Source of the DNA: Vibrio galatheae
GTDB taxonomy: Bacteria; Pseudomonadota; Gammaproteobacteria; Enterobacterales; Vibrionaceae
Reading direction: 5' to 3'
DNA length: 64,000 bases
NCBI RefSeq assembly: GCF_000967545.1
Contig: NZ_JXXV01000027.1
Coordinates: 45,702 to 109,701 of the forward strand
How positions within the stretch are numbered: the stretch's first letter is position 1; every line of letters starts with the position of its first letter. Positions 19,893-29,778 of this stretch are shown piece by piece. A model generated the notes under the pieces. That model did not search any database. It was not told where the DNA came from and saw only the letters and a list, made by a program, of their open reading frames with translations. The position numbers and the translations under genes are program-made.

Positions 19893-22800
19893 GTGACTTC
19901 AATTTCGACTCGGCTTATTCGCTTATTGCTATGGCTAACCGTTACGCTACTGGTCACTCTAGCTATAGCGGTGACAGCTTTGCGTATCGCTTTGCCTCAA
20001 CTTAACCATTTTCAACCTCAAATTCAGACCTGGATTAACCAAGGTGTTGGGCTTGATTTCGAAGTGGCTGACATTAAAGGATTTTGGCGCAATACGCATC
20101 CATCTATCTCGCTGCAAAATGTCAAAGCTAACTTGCCAGAAAGCAGTGGTATTCATTTTTCTGCTGATAAAGTGGAAGTTGAGTTTGATCTTGTTCAGTC
20201 ATTGATTCAGCAACAGCCAGTAGTTGCCGATCTCAACATCTATCATTTGAATCTAGATATCACCTCGATTGAGTGGATCAAGACCGACAGTGACCAAGCG
20301 CCGCAACTGCAGCCCAAAGGCGAACAGCAAGATGTTATGCAGCAACTCGATCAATTGCTGCTTCGTCAACTGGATGGGTTCTCGCTCGCGGAGTCAAAGA
20401 TCCACTTACTTGGCTTTGATGGCGTCAAACGAGAACTAGATATCAAAAGATTGCAGTGGCAAAACAACGGAACAAAACACGTTGCTGCAGGTGAAGTGAG
20501 CTTGGCGCACAGCAATGTCAATTCAGCTCAAGTCAAAGCAAACTTTGTTGATCATGGTTCGCTTAAGACGGTAAGTGGGGAATTTTACCTTTCTGCGCAA
20601 AATGTGTTGATTACACCGTGGCTGAGTAAGTTTGTTAAAAGCGAATCTGGGATAGAAAAAGGCCAAGTGAGTTTCAGTAGCTGGTTGACCCTAGAGCGCA
20701 GCGAGCCAGTCAATGCTTATCTTGAATTTGATTCCTCAGAACTGAGCTGGAAAGAAGGTCAACAGCACGAACTGTGGTTAGATTCAGGCATTATTGAACT
20801 TGAACCTAATGATTCAGGCTGGCAAGTGAATGCTTACTCACTAAATCTGACAACCGATGACATTGAATGGCCAGAGTTGGACATCGCGTTTGACTGGCAA
20901 CCGAACCAGTGGCGTTTGAATGTCTCACAACTTGATATCAAAGCCATCACTCCGCTTATCAAATTGGCCCCTGACTCAAAGCCAACCACAGATATGCTTA
21001 CCACCTTATCGTTTGGTGGCTTGGTTGAAGATATACGCGTCTCTATGGGCGAAAGTGTCGACTCCCTCAGCTACTCAGCTCAACTCTCAGGCGCGTCTAT
21101 GGCACAGTGGCAACTGCTACCAGAGCTGCATCATCTTTCTGCCTCTATCAATGGTCGTTTAGATCAAGCTCAGGCGAAAGTTACTCTTGTTGATGATGTT
21201 CTACCCTATGGCGAGGTATTCCAAGCGCCGCTAAAAATTAAGCAAGGCCAAGTCGATATCGTGTGGCAAAACAGTGAGTCTGGCTGGCGCTTGTGGGCTG
21301 ACAAAGTAACCGCTGCTACACCTGATCTACAAGTTCTGGGTGCATTCCGACTCGATTTTCCCAAAGATCGCAGCCCCTTTTTGTCTTTTTATGCTGAGGC
21401 GGATCTCTACAATGCGGCTGAAACATGGCGTTATTTACCCACGCTAGCACTGGGACAGAATCTCACCGATTATCTCAGTAGCGGCATTCAAGGTGGGCAT
21501 GTCAACACGGCTAAACTGCTTTGGTATGGTGAATTAGGCGATTTTCCTTATCACAACAACGATGGCATGTTTCAAGCGTGGGTTGGTTTAAAACAAGCTA
21601 AGTTTAGTTTTGACACCGCTTGGCCGACGATCACCGATCTTCAGCTTGATCTCTTGTTCCAAAATGATGCTATGTATCTAGATTCACGCAGTGCAACATT
21701 AAATGATGTTGACGTTACCCGTATCACTGGGCGAATCCCTCGACTCGCTCCGGGGGGCCACATAGAGATCGAAGCGCAGGCCGTGGCGCAAGGTAATGCG
21801 GTACGCGATTATATGACCGCTACACCATTGGTGGATTCGGTTGGCGCCGCACTGACGGCTATCCAGGTCGATGGTCAAGTCGAGTCGAGCTTCCAACTTA
21901 ATATCCCTTTTACTCATGGTAAGCAGGCCAGAGCATGGGGCTATGCTGATCTTAAAAATAATCACGTCACGATTGATGCTCCGCCAATGACGTTGGAGAA
22001 CGTGTCCGGTCGAGTTGAGTTTGATAACGACGTCGTCAGTGCAGCAGGCCTTTCGGCGGCATTACTCAAGCAGCCTATTGCCATCGATTTTCAAGGTGAA
22101 AACATCGCACAAGGCTATGGTGTGGCAATCGATGTAATCGCGGATTGGGACATTGAGCCGCTCGAACCTTATTTAGGTAAGCAGTGGCTTGAGCCTTTAG
22201 CTGGTCACGCACCGTGGAACATGGATGTCGATATCCAGCTCAATGATGTTGGCTTTACTTATCAGATCAATACTCAAGCTGATTTGAGATTTATGGCCAG
22301 CGATTTTCCAGCTCCTTTGAATAAGGCCAACGGCATTACCGGTAAAGCAAAACTTGAAGCATCAGGAAATCAAGAGAGCATTAGTGCTCGCCTCCAGCTA
22401 CCGAGCTTAAAGTATCAAGCGGAGATAGATATCCGTTCGAAAAAGCCCGTGTTAACGGATACATATATGGTGCTGGGTAAAGGCAGTTTTAAGATAAGTC
22501 CAGTAGCGGGGCATCAAGCTCAGGTTGTCGTTGATGAGCTTGATTTGGATCGTTGGTTTGAGCGATTCTCAACACAAGAAGGGCCATCACAAGCACTCGT
22601 TTCTCAGATGAATACCCCAGAAATACCGCTGCCAACGCGAGTCGATCTGAATGCCAAAGAGCTGACATTCGGCAGTATTGATTGGAATGACGTTAACTTT
22701 AACGCGCGCAGAAAAGGGTTAGGCTGGGCGATGAGCCTCGACAGCCAAGAAGCGAAGGGTGAAGCGAACTACATAGAGCCGTATGACCTTTCTGTCTCTC

Positions 22801-23768
22801 TCGAACGCTTACACGTCTATGTTCCAGCTTTCGATGGTACGCTCAAAGACAACAAAGTATTCGAGCCGGAAAATGTTGAAGCGCCATTAATTAGCCAGTT
22901 TGAGCGTAACTTTCATGAACAGATACCCAACATAACACTGACTATAAAAGACCTCTGGCTACAAGGTTACAAAGTGGGCAAAGCGCATTTAGATTTGCAG
23001 CGTAAAGGAGAAAAACTCGAGTGGCAGAAACTGACGTTTGAAAGTGGTACCAATAAAGTGGATTTGAAAGGCTGGTGGAAGCTCAATGAAAGCGAAAATC
23101 ACACAAAGTTTGATATTGATATTTCGGGCGAAAACAACAGCGATGTGATGGAACGTTTTGGTATTTCGTCAGGCATTCAAAAAGCGCCGTTTGAAATTAC
23201 TTCCCAGCTAGAGTGGGATGGCTCACCTTGGACTGCCAGAGTCGATACCTTGAATGGCGAGGTATCAACTAAACTAGGTAAAGGGGTGATATCAGATGTC
23301 AGTGGTGCGGCGCGCTTACTGGGTATATTTAGCCTAGACTCGATAATTCGTAAGATGCAGCTCGACTTTAGCGACGTGTTTGATAAAGGCATGGCGTTTA
23401 ATTCGATTACCGGCACTGGTTCGATACGTAATGGTATTTTCTTGACCAACGACATCAAAATGGATGCCGTTGCTGGTGAAATGAACATTAAAGGTTTGGC
23501 GAACCTGAACTCGCGTACTGTTGATGCTGAGGTCAAATTCACGCCTGATATTACCTCGGGGATACCGGTTCTAACCGCGTTTGCTGTCACGCCGCAAACC
23601 GCGCTTTATGTTTTAGCCATTACAACGGTTATCTCACCCGTGGTTGAGGTGTTTACTCAGGTCAATTATGAAGTTAAAGGGCCGCTTGATGCCCCTGTGG
23701 TCAAAGAACTATCTCGTAGTCGAGGTGAGTTTAAACTGCCAGAGAAACTACGCGAACGGAATCAATAA
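19893..23768 (+). CDS. yhdP: YhdP-family AsmA/TamB-like envelope lipid-transport protein
   Basis: A very long single-pass protein (1291 residues, GTG start) with one N-terminal membrane segment at about 10-30 and then repetitive beta-rich periplasmic sequence, ending in the conserved C-terminal block (ITSGIPVLTAFAVTPQTALYVL). In E. coli, YhdP with TamB and YdbH supports phospholipid transport to the outer membrane. Its position between rng and tldD is the usual one. Confidence 0.9.
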   Translation: MTSISTRLIRLLLWLTVTLLVTLAIAVTALRIALPQLNHFQPQIQTWINQGVGLDFEVADIKGFWRNTHPSISLQNVKANLPESSGIHFSADKVEVEFDLVQSLIQQQPVVADLNIYHLNLDITSIEWIKTDSDQAPQLQPKGEQQDVMQQLDQLLLRQLDGFSLAESKIHLLGFDGVKRELDIKRLQWQNNGTKHVAAGEVSLAHSNVNSAQVKANFVDHGSLKTVSGEFYLSAQNVLITPWLSKFVKSESGIEKGQVSFSSWLTLERSEPVNAYLEFDSSELSWKEGQQHELWLDSGIIELEPNDSGWQVNAYSLNLTTDDIEWPELDIAFDWQPNQWRLNVSQLDIKAITPLIKLAPDSKPTTDMLTTLSFGGLVEDIRVSMGESVDSLSYSAQLSGASMAQWQLLPELHHLSASINGRLDQAQAKVTLVDDVLPYGEVFQAPLKIKQGQVDIVWQNSESGWRLWADKVTAATPDLQVLGAFRLDFPKDRSPFLSFYAEADLYNAAETWRYLPTLALGQNLTDYLSSGIQGGHVNTAKLLWYGELGDFPYHNNDGMFQAWVGLKQAKFSFDTAWPTITDLQLDLLFQNDAMYLDSRSATLNDVDVTRITGRIPRLAPGGHIEIEAQAVAQGNAVRDYMTATPLVDSVGAALTAIQVDGQVESSFQLNIPFTHGKQARAWGYADLKNNHVTIDAPPMTLENVSGRVEFDNDVVSAAGLSAALLKQPIAIDFQGENIAQGYGVAIDVIADWDIEPLEPYLGKQWLEPLAGHAPWNMDVDIQLNDVGFTYQINTQADLRFMASDFPAPLNKANGITGKAKLEASGNQESISARLQLPSLKYQAEIDIRSKKPVLTDTYMVLGKGSFKISPVAGHQAQVVVDELDLDRWFERFSTQEGPSQALVSQMNTPEIPLPTRVDLNAKELTFGSIDWNDVNFNARRKGLGWAMSLDSQEAKGEANYIEPYDLSVSLERLHVYVPAFDGTLKDNKVFEPENVEAPLISQFERNFHEQIPNITLTIKDLWLQGYKVGKAHLDLQRKGEKLEWQKLTFESGTNKVDLKGWWKLNESENHTKFDIDISGENNSDVMERFGISSGIQKAPFEITSQLEWDGSPWTARVDTLNGEVSTKLGKGVISDVSGAARLLGIFSLDSIIRKMQLDFSDVFDKGMAFNSITGTGSIRNGIFLTNDIKMDAVAGEMNIKGLANLNSRTVDAEVKFTPDITSGIPVLTAFAVTPQTALYVLAITTVISPVVEVFTQVNYEVKGPLDAPVVKELSRSRGEFKLPEKLRERNQ

Positions 23769-23780
23769 GGTAGGGTTGTC

Positions 23781-24599
23781 ATGGAAAGAGTAGGGTTGAT
23801 TCAAATGACCTCGGGGCCGATCCCGAGTGATAATTTAGCTTATATACGTCAACAAGTGGCGATGCTCGCTGAACAAGGCGCAAAGCTGGTCATCACCCCA
23901 GAGAATGCTTTGGTGTTCGGTAGTCGCAATGACTACCATCACGTTGCAGAACCTATCGAACAGGGGCCGCTGCAAACCAGTCTAGCTGAGCTTGCTAAAG
24001 AACATAATGTTTGGTTGGTGATAGGCAGTATGCCAATTCAACGTGAACAAGGGGTAACGACAACCTCTATGCTGTACTCACCACAAGGTGAGTTGGTTGC
24101 TCACTATGACAAATTGCACATGTTTGACGTCGATGTTGCGGACAGTCATAAGCGCTATCGTGAATCTGAAACTTTCCATGCAGGCAGTAAAATCGTTAGC
24201 TATCCTACGCCATTCGCCCATATTGGCATGAGTATCTGTTATGATGTTCGCTTTCCAAGTTTATATAGTGAATTGGTTCACCTAGGCGCAAACTTGATCT
24301 TGGTTCCAGCCGCGTTTACGGCGGTGACTGGAAAGGCGCATTGGGAAGCGTTGCTTCGCGCACGTGCGATTGAAACTCAGTCTTGGGTGGTCGCTGTGAA
24401 CCAAGTTGGCACGCACCCATGTGGCCGTGAAACTTGGGGACACTCAATGGTTATCTCTCCGTGGGGAGACATCGTTGCGAGTCTCTCTGATCAAAAAGAC
24501 AATTTATTGGTCGATATCGACTTAAGCCAAGTAGAAGAATTAAGAGCAGCGATGCCTGTACAGCAGCATGCTCGATTCAGCCATCAGTTACAAAATTAA
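23781..24599 (+). CDS. Nitrilase-superfamily amidase (deaminated glutathione amidase-like)
   Basis: Carbon-nitrogen hydrolase, 272 residues, with the complete nitrilase triad E41 (TPENALVFG), K111 (YDKLHMFDVD) and C153 (SICYDVRFP). The KLHMFDVDVAD segment resembles the Nit1/YbeM branch, which hydrolyses deaminated glutathione as metabolite repair; that substrate is family inference. It sits between yhdP and tldD with short gaps, so it probably belongs to the same transcript. Confidence 0.85.
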   Translation: MERVGLIQMTSGPIPSDNLAYIRQQVAMLAEQGAKLVITPENALVFGSRNDYHHVAEPIEQGPLQTSLAELAKEHNVWLVIGSMPIQREQGVTTTSMLYSPQGELVAHYDKLHMFDVDVADSHKRYRESETFHAGSKIVSYPTPFAHIGMSICYDVRFPSLYSELVHLGANLILVPAAFTAVTGKAHWEALLRARAIETQSWVVAVNQVGTHPCGRETWGHSMVISPWGDIVASLSDQKDNLLVDIDLSQVEELRAAMPVQQHARFSHQLQN

Positions 24600-24608
24600 G
24601 AGCAAAGT

Positions 24609-26054
24609 ATGACAATAAATCACGTAGAAGAGGCGTTGCTAAAGCCAGCCGGACTGAGCGAGCAAGATATTGCCGATACACTGGCAAGTATTGCGACTCG
24701 CCAAATTGATTATGCGGATATCTACTTTCAGTCTAGTTGGCACGAGTCTCTGGTATTGGAAGATAGCATCATTAAAGATGGTTCTTTCAATATTGATTGC
24801 GGTGTAGGAGTTCGGGCCGTTACGGGTGAAAAAACCGGCTTTGCCTATTCAGACCAAATTCAGCTCGACGGTTTGACTCAAAGTGCTACGGCGGCGCGTG
24901 GTATTGCTCAGCAAGGACAAAACGGTAAAGTTCAGGCCTTTAAACGCAGCGACAACCAAAGTTACTACGGAGCAGTGAACCCTCTCGAGAGTTGGCAGAA
25001 AGAACAAAAAACTCAGCTGCTTAAAGAACTAGACGCCTACATTCGAACTAAAGAGCCGCTGATTAAAGAAGTGTCAGTGAGCTTAAGCGGTGTCCATGAA
25101 CAAATCTTAGTTGCCGCGACGGATGGCACTTATGCCGGAGATGTTCGTCCACTGGTTCGTTTGTCCATCAGCGTGTTGGCTCAAAAAGGTGATCGCCGTG
25201 AGCGTGGAAGCTCTGGTGGCGGTGGTCGATTTGGTTATGATTTTTTCCTCTCCGATGACGAAGGTTCAAAAGTTGCTTATCACTATGCTGATGAAGCCAT
25301 TCGTATGGCATTGGTCAACCTTGAAGCTGACGCTGCACCTGCTGGTATGATGCCTGTTGTGCTGGGCTCTGGTTGGCCTGGTGTCTTGCTACATGAAGCG
25401 GTTGGTCATGGTCTTGAGGGTGACTTTAACCGTAAAGAGTCGTCAGTCTTTAGTGGTAAGCTAGGGCAGAAAGTGACTTCAGAGCTGTGTACGATTGTCG
25501 ATGATGGAACATTGAAAGATTTACGTGGCTCATTAAACGTAGATGATGAAGGGGTGAATGGTCAATACAACACCTTAATCGAAAATGGCGTACTTAAAGG
25601 TTACATGCAAGATAAGCTCAATGCGCGCTTAATGGGTGTCAATCCGACCGGCAATGGTCGCCGTGAATCTTATGCGCATCTGCCTATGCCGCGTATGACA
25701 AACACCTATATGCTGCCAGGCCAGCATACGCCGGATGAGATCATCTCTACCGTTAAGAAAGGCTTGTATGCCCCTAATTTCGGTGGCGGTCAAGTCGATA
25801 TCACGTCGGGCAAGTTTGTCTTTTCAGCGTCAGAAGCTTACTTGATTGAAGATGGTAAAATTACCCGCCCAGTCAAAGGTGCGACTTTAATTGGGTCTGG
25901 TATTGAAGCGATGCAGCAAGTTTCGATGGTTGGTAATGATCTAAGTATCGACCGTGGTGTTGGTGTGTGTGGCAAAGCGGGTCAAAGCGTCCCTGTTGGC
26001 GTTGGCCAGCCGACATTGAAGTTAGACTCAATTACTGTCGGTGGTACAGAGTAG
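24609..26054 (+). CDS. tldD: Metalloprotease TldD
   Basis: Subunit of the TldD/TldE zinc protease, which trims peptides such as microcin precursors and the CcdA antitoxin in E. coli. 481 residues. The zinc motif [11 protein letters not shown] is intact, with H262 and H267 as ligands (HExxxH). TldE/PmbA is not in this window. Last gene before the strong bidirectional terminator at 26061-26104. Confidence 0.96.
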   Translation: MTINHVEEALLKPAGLSEQDIADTLASIATRQIDYADIYFQSSWHESLVLEDSIIKDGSFNIDCGVGVRAVTGEKTGFAYSDQIQLDGLTQSATAARGIAQQGQNGKVQAFKRSDNQSYYGAVNPLESWQKEQKTQLLKELDAYIRTKEPLIKEVSVSLSGVHEQILVAATDGTYAGDVRPLVRLSISVLAQKGDRRERGSSGGGGRFGYDFFLSDDEGSKVAYHYADEAIRMALVNLEADAAPAGMMPVVLGSGWPGVLLHEAVGHGLEGDFNRKESSVFSGKLGQKVTSELCTIVDDGTLKDLRGSLNVDDEGVNGQYNTLIENGVLKGYMQDKLNARLMGVNPTGNGRRESYAHLPMPRMTNTYMLPGQHTPDEIISTVKKGLYAPNFGGGQVDITSGKFVFSASEAYLIEDGKITRPVKGATLIGSGIEAMQQVSMVGNDLSIDRGVGVCGKAGQSVPVGVGQPTLKLDSITVGGTE

Positions 26055-26060
26055 TTCTTA

Positions 26061-26104
26061 AGCCCGAGTTCCTAGAGTGATATTTTCTAGGAACTCGGGG
26101 GCTT
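26061..26104. terminator. Bidirectional terminator between tldD and arcA
   Basis: A 14-bp perfect stem (26061-26074 with 26084-26097) followed by GGCTTTT on the + strand. On the - strand the stem lies just after the arcA stop. The convergent genes probably share it. Confidence 0.9.
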
Positions 26105-26119
26105 TTAATCGTAATTTAG

Positions 26120-27340
26120 TTATATCCCATCACGTTCAATCGGGCAGCTCATACAACGAGCCCCACCACGCCCTCGGCCGAGTTCATTGCCTGGAATCGT
26201 CAGAACTTGAATACCGGCTTTGTCATACTTCTCATTGGTATACACATTACGTTCATAACCGATAACAACGCCTGGCTTCACGGTTAGTACGTTATTGGCA
26301 TCGTTCCATTGTTCACGTTCTGCTTCGTAGCTATCACCGCCTGTGGTGATAATTTTTAGGTAGTCAATCCCAAGCGCTTCTTCAATAGCATGGATAAAGC
26401 TTGGTACTTTTTCAACCTTCATTTCACCGTCGTCTTTCGGTGTTAGACGCCAAGTATTGAGATCTTTGCGCATGATCTCTGGGTAGACAGAGAAGGTATC
26501 GATATCCATATGTGTCATGACGGTATCTAAGTGCATGCATGAACGGTGTTTTGGTAGTTCAATAGCAATGACTTGTTTCGCTTGACTATGTTTAAACAGG
26601 CTGGCTGCTAGGTTCTCTACACCTTGTGCAGTAGTACGCTCAGACATACCAATCAGTACCGCACCTTTACCGATAACTAGTACGTCGCCGCCCTCAATAT
26701 TGGCATTATCGTAGTGGAGATCTTCGTCACCAAAGTACTTAATGAAGTCCTGACCAGCAAACACGGGATGCCAGCGATAAATGGCGCGTAAATGATTCGT
26801 TTCGCGTTGACGGGCTGGTTTCATCATTGGGTTAAGTGACACACCACCATATACCCAGCATGAAGTATCTCGGGTAAATAAGTGGTTCGGCAGTGGTTCG
26901 ATAACAAAATCTAACGGACGGTGCATGCTTGGTAGCATAGAAGAAGACGGAATCGGCAGCTCAGAATACGCCAATCCACCTAGTAGAACCGTCGCTAGGT
27001 GTTCGTTATCCATCTCTGACAGATAACTGCGCAGATCTCTTGCAAACGTAGGACCGTAGCGGAAATCTGAAATTTGGGTGTTCAGTAGCCATGTTTTGGC
27101 TTCATCAACAGCAAGTGTTTCAACAAGCAGGTTATGAAGTAGCAACACTTCCACATCTTGACTGCGTAGTGTTTCGGCAAACTTATCATGTTCTTCGCCC
27201 GCTGCTTCTACGGCCAAAACGTCGTCAAAAAGTAGTTCGTGGCAATTTGACGGGGTGAGGTGGGTGAGTGCGCGCTCAGGACGGTTTAACAATACTCTTC
27301 TTAGTTGACCAACTTCTGAGCCTACGTACAACTTACTCAT
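26120..27340 (-). CDS. arcA: Arginine deiminase
   Basis: Hydrolyses arginine to citrulline and ammonia, the first step of the deiminase pathway. 406 residues. The N-terminus [16 protein letters not shown], the central FTRDTSCW and [10 protein letters not shown] motifs, and the C-terminal catalytic cysteine C396 (GGARCMSCP) are intact. AAGGA lies just before the ATG. Neither carbamate kinase nor a catabolic ornithine carbamoyltransferase is adjacent, so the pathway is split here. A 567-bp gap upstream may hold its control sites. Confidence 0.96.
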   Translation of the reverse strand: MSKLYVGSEVGQLRRVLLNRPERALTHLTPSNCHELLFDDVLAVEAAGEEHDKFAETLRSQDVEVLLLHNLLVETLAVDEAKTWLLNTQISDFRYGPTFARDLRSYLSEMDNEHLATVLLGGLAYSELPIPSSSMLPSMHRPLDFVIEPLPNHLFTRDTSCWVYGGVSLNPMMKPARQRETNHLRAIYRWHPVFAGQDFIKYFGDEDLHYDNANIEGGDVLVIGKGAVLIGMSERTTAQGVENLAASLFKHSQAKQVIAIELPKHRSCMHLDTVMTHMDIDTFSVYPEIMRKDLNTWRLTPKDDGEMKVEKVPSFIHAIEEALGIDYLKIITTGGDSYEAEREQWNDANNVLTVKPGVVIGYERNVYTNEKYDKAGIQVLTIPGNELGRGRGGARCMSCPIERDGI

Positions 27341-27475
27341 TTTGTATCCTTACTATCTAATCCGGAGCGTATTTATGACAAGTTTGTTATAAAGATGCAA
27401 GTCCAATAAATGGTTTGTAAAACTGCAAAATTAATTATATTTAATATTAAATTCTGTCTATTTTCATTATTTTGG

Positions 27476-27495
27476 ACTTTAAATCCATTTAAAGT
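27476..27495. promoter_or_regulatory. Palindrome upstream of arcA (9-bp arms, 2-base spacer)
   Basis: ACTTTAAAT-CC-ATTTAAAGT is a perfect inverted repeat, 136 bases upstream of the arcA ATG. The size suits a dimeric regulator. The regulator is not recognised. Confidence 0.5.
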
Positions 27496-27576
27496 TGGGA
27501 GGGAGAGCTGAGTAAAGATGCTTTACTATGCGTTTAGTATAAAGTGCTAGAATTGCTCGGTTTGAATAACAAAAAA

Positions 27577-27588
27577 GCATAGCTATGC
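27577..27588. promoter_or_regulatory. GCATAGCTATGC palindrome, ArgR-box-like
   Basis: This perfect 12-bp palindrome also occurs upstream of argR at 34991-35002. Written AGCATAGCTATGCA it matches 7 of the 10 fixed positions of the TGAAT-N4-ATTCA ARG box. ArgR control of arcA is an inference. Confidence 0.45.
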
Positions 27589-27907
27589 ACAAACACGCGA
27601 AATCACCTTGCATTGTTATGTTTTTATGCACTGTTCCACATGCTCAGTCTATGCAGTGGAGGAAGATAAAAAGTCAGTTCTTTGCTTGCGCTACTTCTAG
27701 GTGGAAATAGAAAGAAAATGCTGAATACACACAATGATAAAAAATTGTTAATTTAGCAGTGTGTGAGATGGATCTTGTTTGATCTAAGGGAGTGTAGCGA
27801 AGAAAGATCTTGATCTAATGTCATTCCGGGTAGAAATTTATCCGGATCCATGCGATATTTCGTCGCGGTAAACTATGATCAACTTGTCACTATCTGGAGC
27901 ACGACAT

Positions 27908-28321
27908 ATGTCTCATGAAGATGAATATCTATCTGTTGAAGAATTAATTGAAATTCAAAAAGAAGATACTCGCGAAATCATTCAAGCCTTATTAGAAGAT
28001 GGTAGTGATCCAGATGCTCTGTATGAAATCGAACACCACTTGTTTGCTGAAGACTTCAACACGCTAGAAAAAGCGGTGGTCGAAGCGTTTAAGATGGGTT
28101 TCGAAGTGCTAGAAGCAGAAGAGACAGAAGACGAAGATGGCAATAAGCTGCTCTGCTGTGATGCGACGATGGAGTCGGCACTTAACCCAGAGGCGATCGA
28201 TGCTCAGGTAGAGAAGCTCGTTCATCTGGCTGAAAAATACGACATCATTTACGACGGTTGGGGTACTTACTACGAAGGTGAAGATGCACTTTACCCAGAA
28301 GAGGACGATGACGAAGAGTAA
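27908..28321 (+). CDS. rraB: Ribonuclease E inhibitor RraB
   Basis: Small acidic protein (137 residues from ATG 27908) that binds and inhibits RNase E in E. coli. The start [20 protein letters not shown] and the acidic tail (EEDDDEE) are typical; an upstream ATG at 27875 would add 11 poorly fitting residues and lacks a ribosome site, whereas GGAG precedes 27908. The central [10 protein letters not shown] motif is conserved in the family. Confidence 0.93.
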   Translation: MSHEDEYLSVEELIEIQKEDTREIIQALLEDGSDPDALYEIEHHLFAEDFNTLEKAVVEAFKMGFEVLEAEETEDEDGNKLLCCDATMESALNPEAIDAQVEKLVHLAEKYDIIYDGWGTYYEGEDALYPEEDDDEE

Positions 28322-28341
28322 TCTTTCTCTCCTATCTTTCA

Positions 28342-28368
28342 AATACCAGCTTTAAGGCTGGTATTTTT
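28342..28368 (+). terminator. Rho-independent terminator after rraB
   Basis: AATACCAGC / GCTGGTATT stem with a 6-base loop and a following T run, 20 bases after the stop codon. Confidence 0.88.
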
Positions 28369-28448
28369 GTATTCAGCACACCGCTGCGTAGCTCAGTTAG
28401 CTCTTCTACACCTTTATCCGCTTCTATCTTTTCTTAGTCAGTTAGCAT

Positions 28449-28454
28449 TATAAT
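28449..28454 (+). promoter_or_regulatory. Candidate -10 box for the GH2-like gene
   Basis: A perfect TATAAT lies 34 bases before the ATG at 28489. The correctly spaced upstream hexamer is a poor -35, so the call is weak. Confidence 0.35.
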
Positions 28455-28488
28455 CAGATGATGTTGATCTAGAACAAGATTTAGATAT

Positions 28489-29289
28489 ATGGAACTTCCC
28501 CTTGCAGGACTTTGGCAAGTTTCTCCTTTGACCGATTTATCTATTCCTCAGGATGATATTACCTTTCCCGGCCCTCTAAGCCAGATACTGCCCGAATCCT
28601 TATCTGAGTCTGAAATAGCCCAGCAAGAATGGCACTTAATGCACGACATTGAGGTGGATGAGGCCATGTTGGCTTTTCCTGCGGTAGATTTGATTATCGG
28701 TGGGATTGATTACCACGCAGAGATCCGTATTAATGGCGTCGCTGCGTTTGATTGTGATCGGTCTCAAGCGGAATATAAAAAGGACATTCGCCCCTTTCTG
28801 CAAAAAGGAAGAAATCGCTTCGAGATACTGTTTTTGCTCGAAGATGACGATTGGCTATTAGACGATGCGCAAGACCAAGAGTTGTGCCAATTGGGGGCGG
28901 AGTATCATAAGCACGATGAGCGTCTCGGAATTTGGCAAGTGCCTCGCTTGCTGTTTATTCGCAATGTGCGGTTGGAACATGTGGTAACAGAGCAGATCTG
29001 GCACCACGGAGGTGGGTGTGAGTTTCTTGTTGATCTTCATTACACCACTTACGCTCCAGGGTTAGTTTCAGCATCGGTCAAGTTTAATGGCATGATCTAT
29101 CAATTACCGATCGACGTGCGCGATCATCACGCGAGTGCTTTGTTTCAGATCGAAGCTCCGATCTATGCAGATAAGAGTAACCCTGAGCCTGATGAACTTT
29201 ACCAGCTTGAAGTGAATCTGGATGGTCAAAGCCAACGATTCCACATTGGTTTAAGCAAAGAGAGTAGCGTTACTCACTACCCCGTTTAA
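28489..29289 (+). CDS. Stand-alone glycoside hydrolase family 2-like sugar-binding domain protein, no catalytic barrel
   Basis: A 266-residue cytoplasmic protein with no signal peptide. It resembles the N-terminal jelly-roll (and part of the following immunoglobulin-like domain) of GH2 beta-galactosidases and beta-mannosidases. Visible hallmarks are a GLWQ start, EWHLMHDIEVD, the strand pair VDLIIGGIDYHAEIRINGVAAFD, a DIRPFLQKGRNRFEI turn, and LGIWQVPRLLFIRNVRLEHV. The catalytic TIM barrel with its two glutamates is absent and no downstream fragment encodes it, so the protein is probably non-enzymatic. Function unknown. It ends tail-to-tail with the next gene, overlapping by 4 bases. Confidence 0.7.
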   Translation: MELPLAGLWQVSPLTDLSIPQDDITFPGPLSQILPESLSESEIAQQEWHLMHDIEVDEAMLAFPAVDLIIGGIDYHAEIRINGVAAFDCDRSQAEYKKDIRPFLQKGRNRFEILFLLEDDDWLLDDAQDQELCQLGAEYHKHDERLGIWQVPRLLFIRNVRLEHVVTEQIWHHGGGCEFLVDLHYTTYAPGLVSASVKFNGMIYQLPIDVRDHHASALFQIEAPIYADKSNPEPDELYQLEVNLDGQSQRFHIGLSKESSVTHYPV

Positions 29290-29678
29290 GCGTGAAGGCC
29301 ACCCCAATGCTCTCCTTGGCCCTGCTTACTTTGCCATACTTTTTCATGGAAGTAGTAGGCAATGGTGTTAATTGTCGGTTCGATAGTTGCCATAATACCG
29401 CCAACAAATGCGTCGCCAGTCATTAAGTACACTACGCTAAACGCAACACTAAAGTGTACAACAGCAAAGCTGGTTGTTTTGATTTTCGCAGAGCGTGATA
29501 GACGGTTGAGTAGGCGGCTTTTTGCCCATACCTGCTCATGAAAGTAAAAAGCAACAGTGTTGACTGACGGTTCAATCATAGCAATTAGGCTGCCAATCAG
29601 AATATCACCAGTCAGTAGATAAGCGACGGTGAACGCGATGGTAAAGTGTATCGTTGCGAATGTGATGGTCTTTTTCAT
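29286..29678 (-). CDS. Two-repeat DUF2061 membrane protein
   Basis: A 130-residue membrane protein made of two near-identical halves. Each half reads hydrophobic helix (FATIHFTIAFTVAYLLTGD or FAVVHFSVAFSVVYLMTGD), then a second helix (IAMIEPSVNT or MATIEPTINT) and AFYFHEQVW / AYYFHEKVW. This duplicated pattern is DUF2061. Four membrane passes are predicted. Function unknown. It stands alone, with no operon partner on this strand. Confidence 0.82.
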   Translation of the reverse strand: MKKTITFATIHFTIAFTVAYLLTGDILIGSLIAMIEPSVNTVAFYFHEQVWAKSRLLNRLSRSAKIKTTSFAVVHFSVAFSVVYLMTGDAFVGGIMATIEPTINTIAYYFHEKVWQSKQGQGEHWGGLHA

Positions 29679-29778
29679 CTTGATAACCCTTGTAGTCTCT
29701 TGCTATGTGGTTATTATTGATAATTATTCGCATTAATTGAAATGGCTTGTTTCGATTAAATTGATAGTTTTTACCAAT

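Larger units (their letters stand above)
27341..27907. other. 567-bp divergent regulatory gap between arcA and rraB
   Basis: AT-rich gap holding two palindromes (27476-27495 and 27577-27588, listed separately). A possible 41-codon ORF lies at 27585-27710 (+); it has a signal-peptide-like start MHKHAKSPCIVMFLC but no clear ribosome site, so it is not called as a gene. GATCTTG/TTGATCT motifs cluster at 27768-27816. The rraB ribosome site is GGAG at 27895-27898. No tRNA or clear sRNA terminator was seen. Confidence 0.6.
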
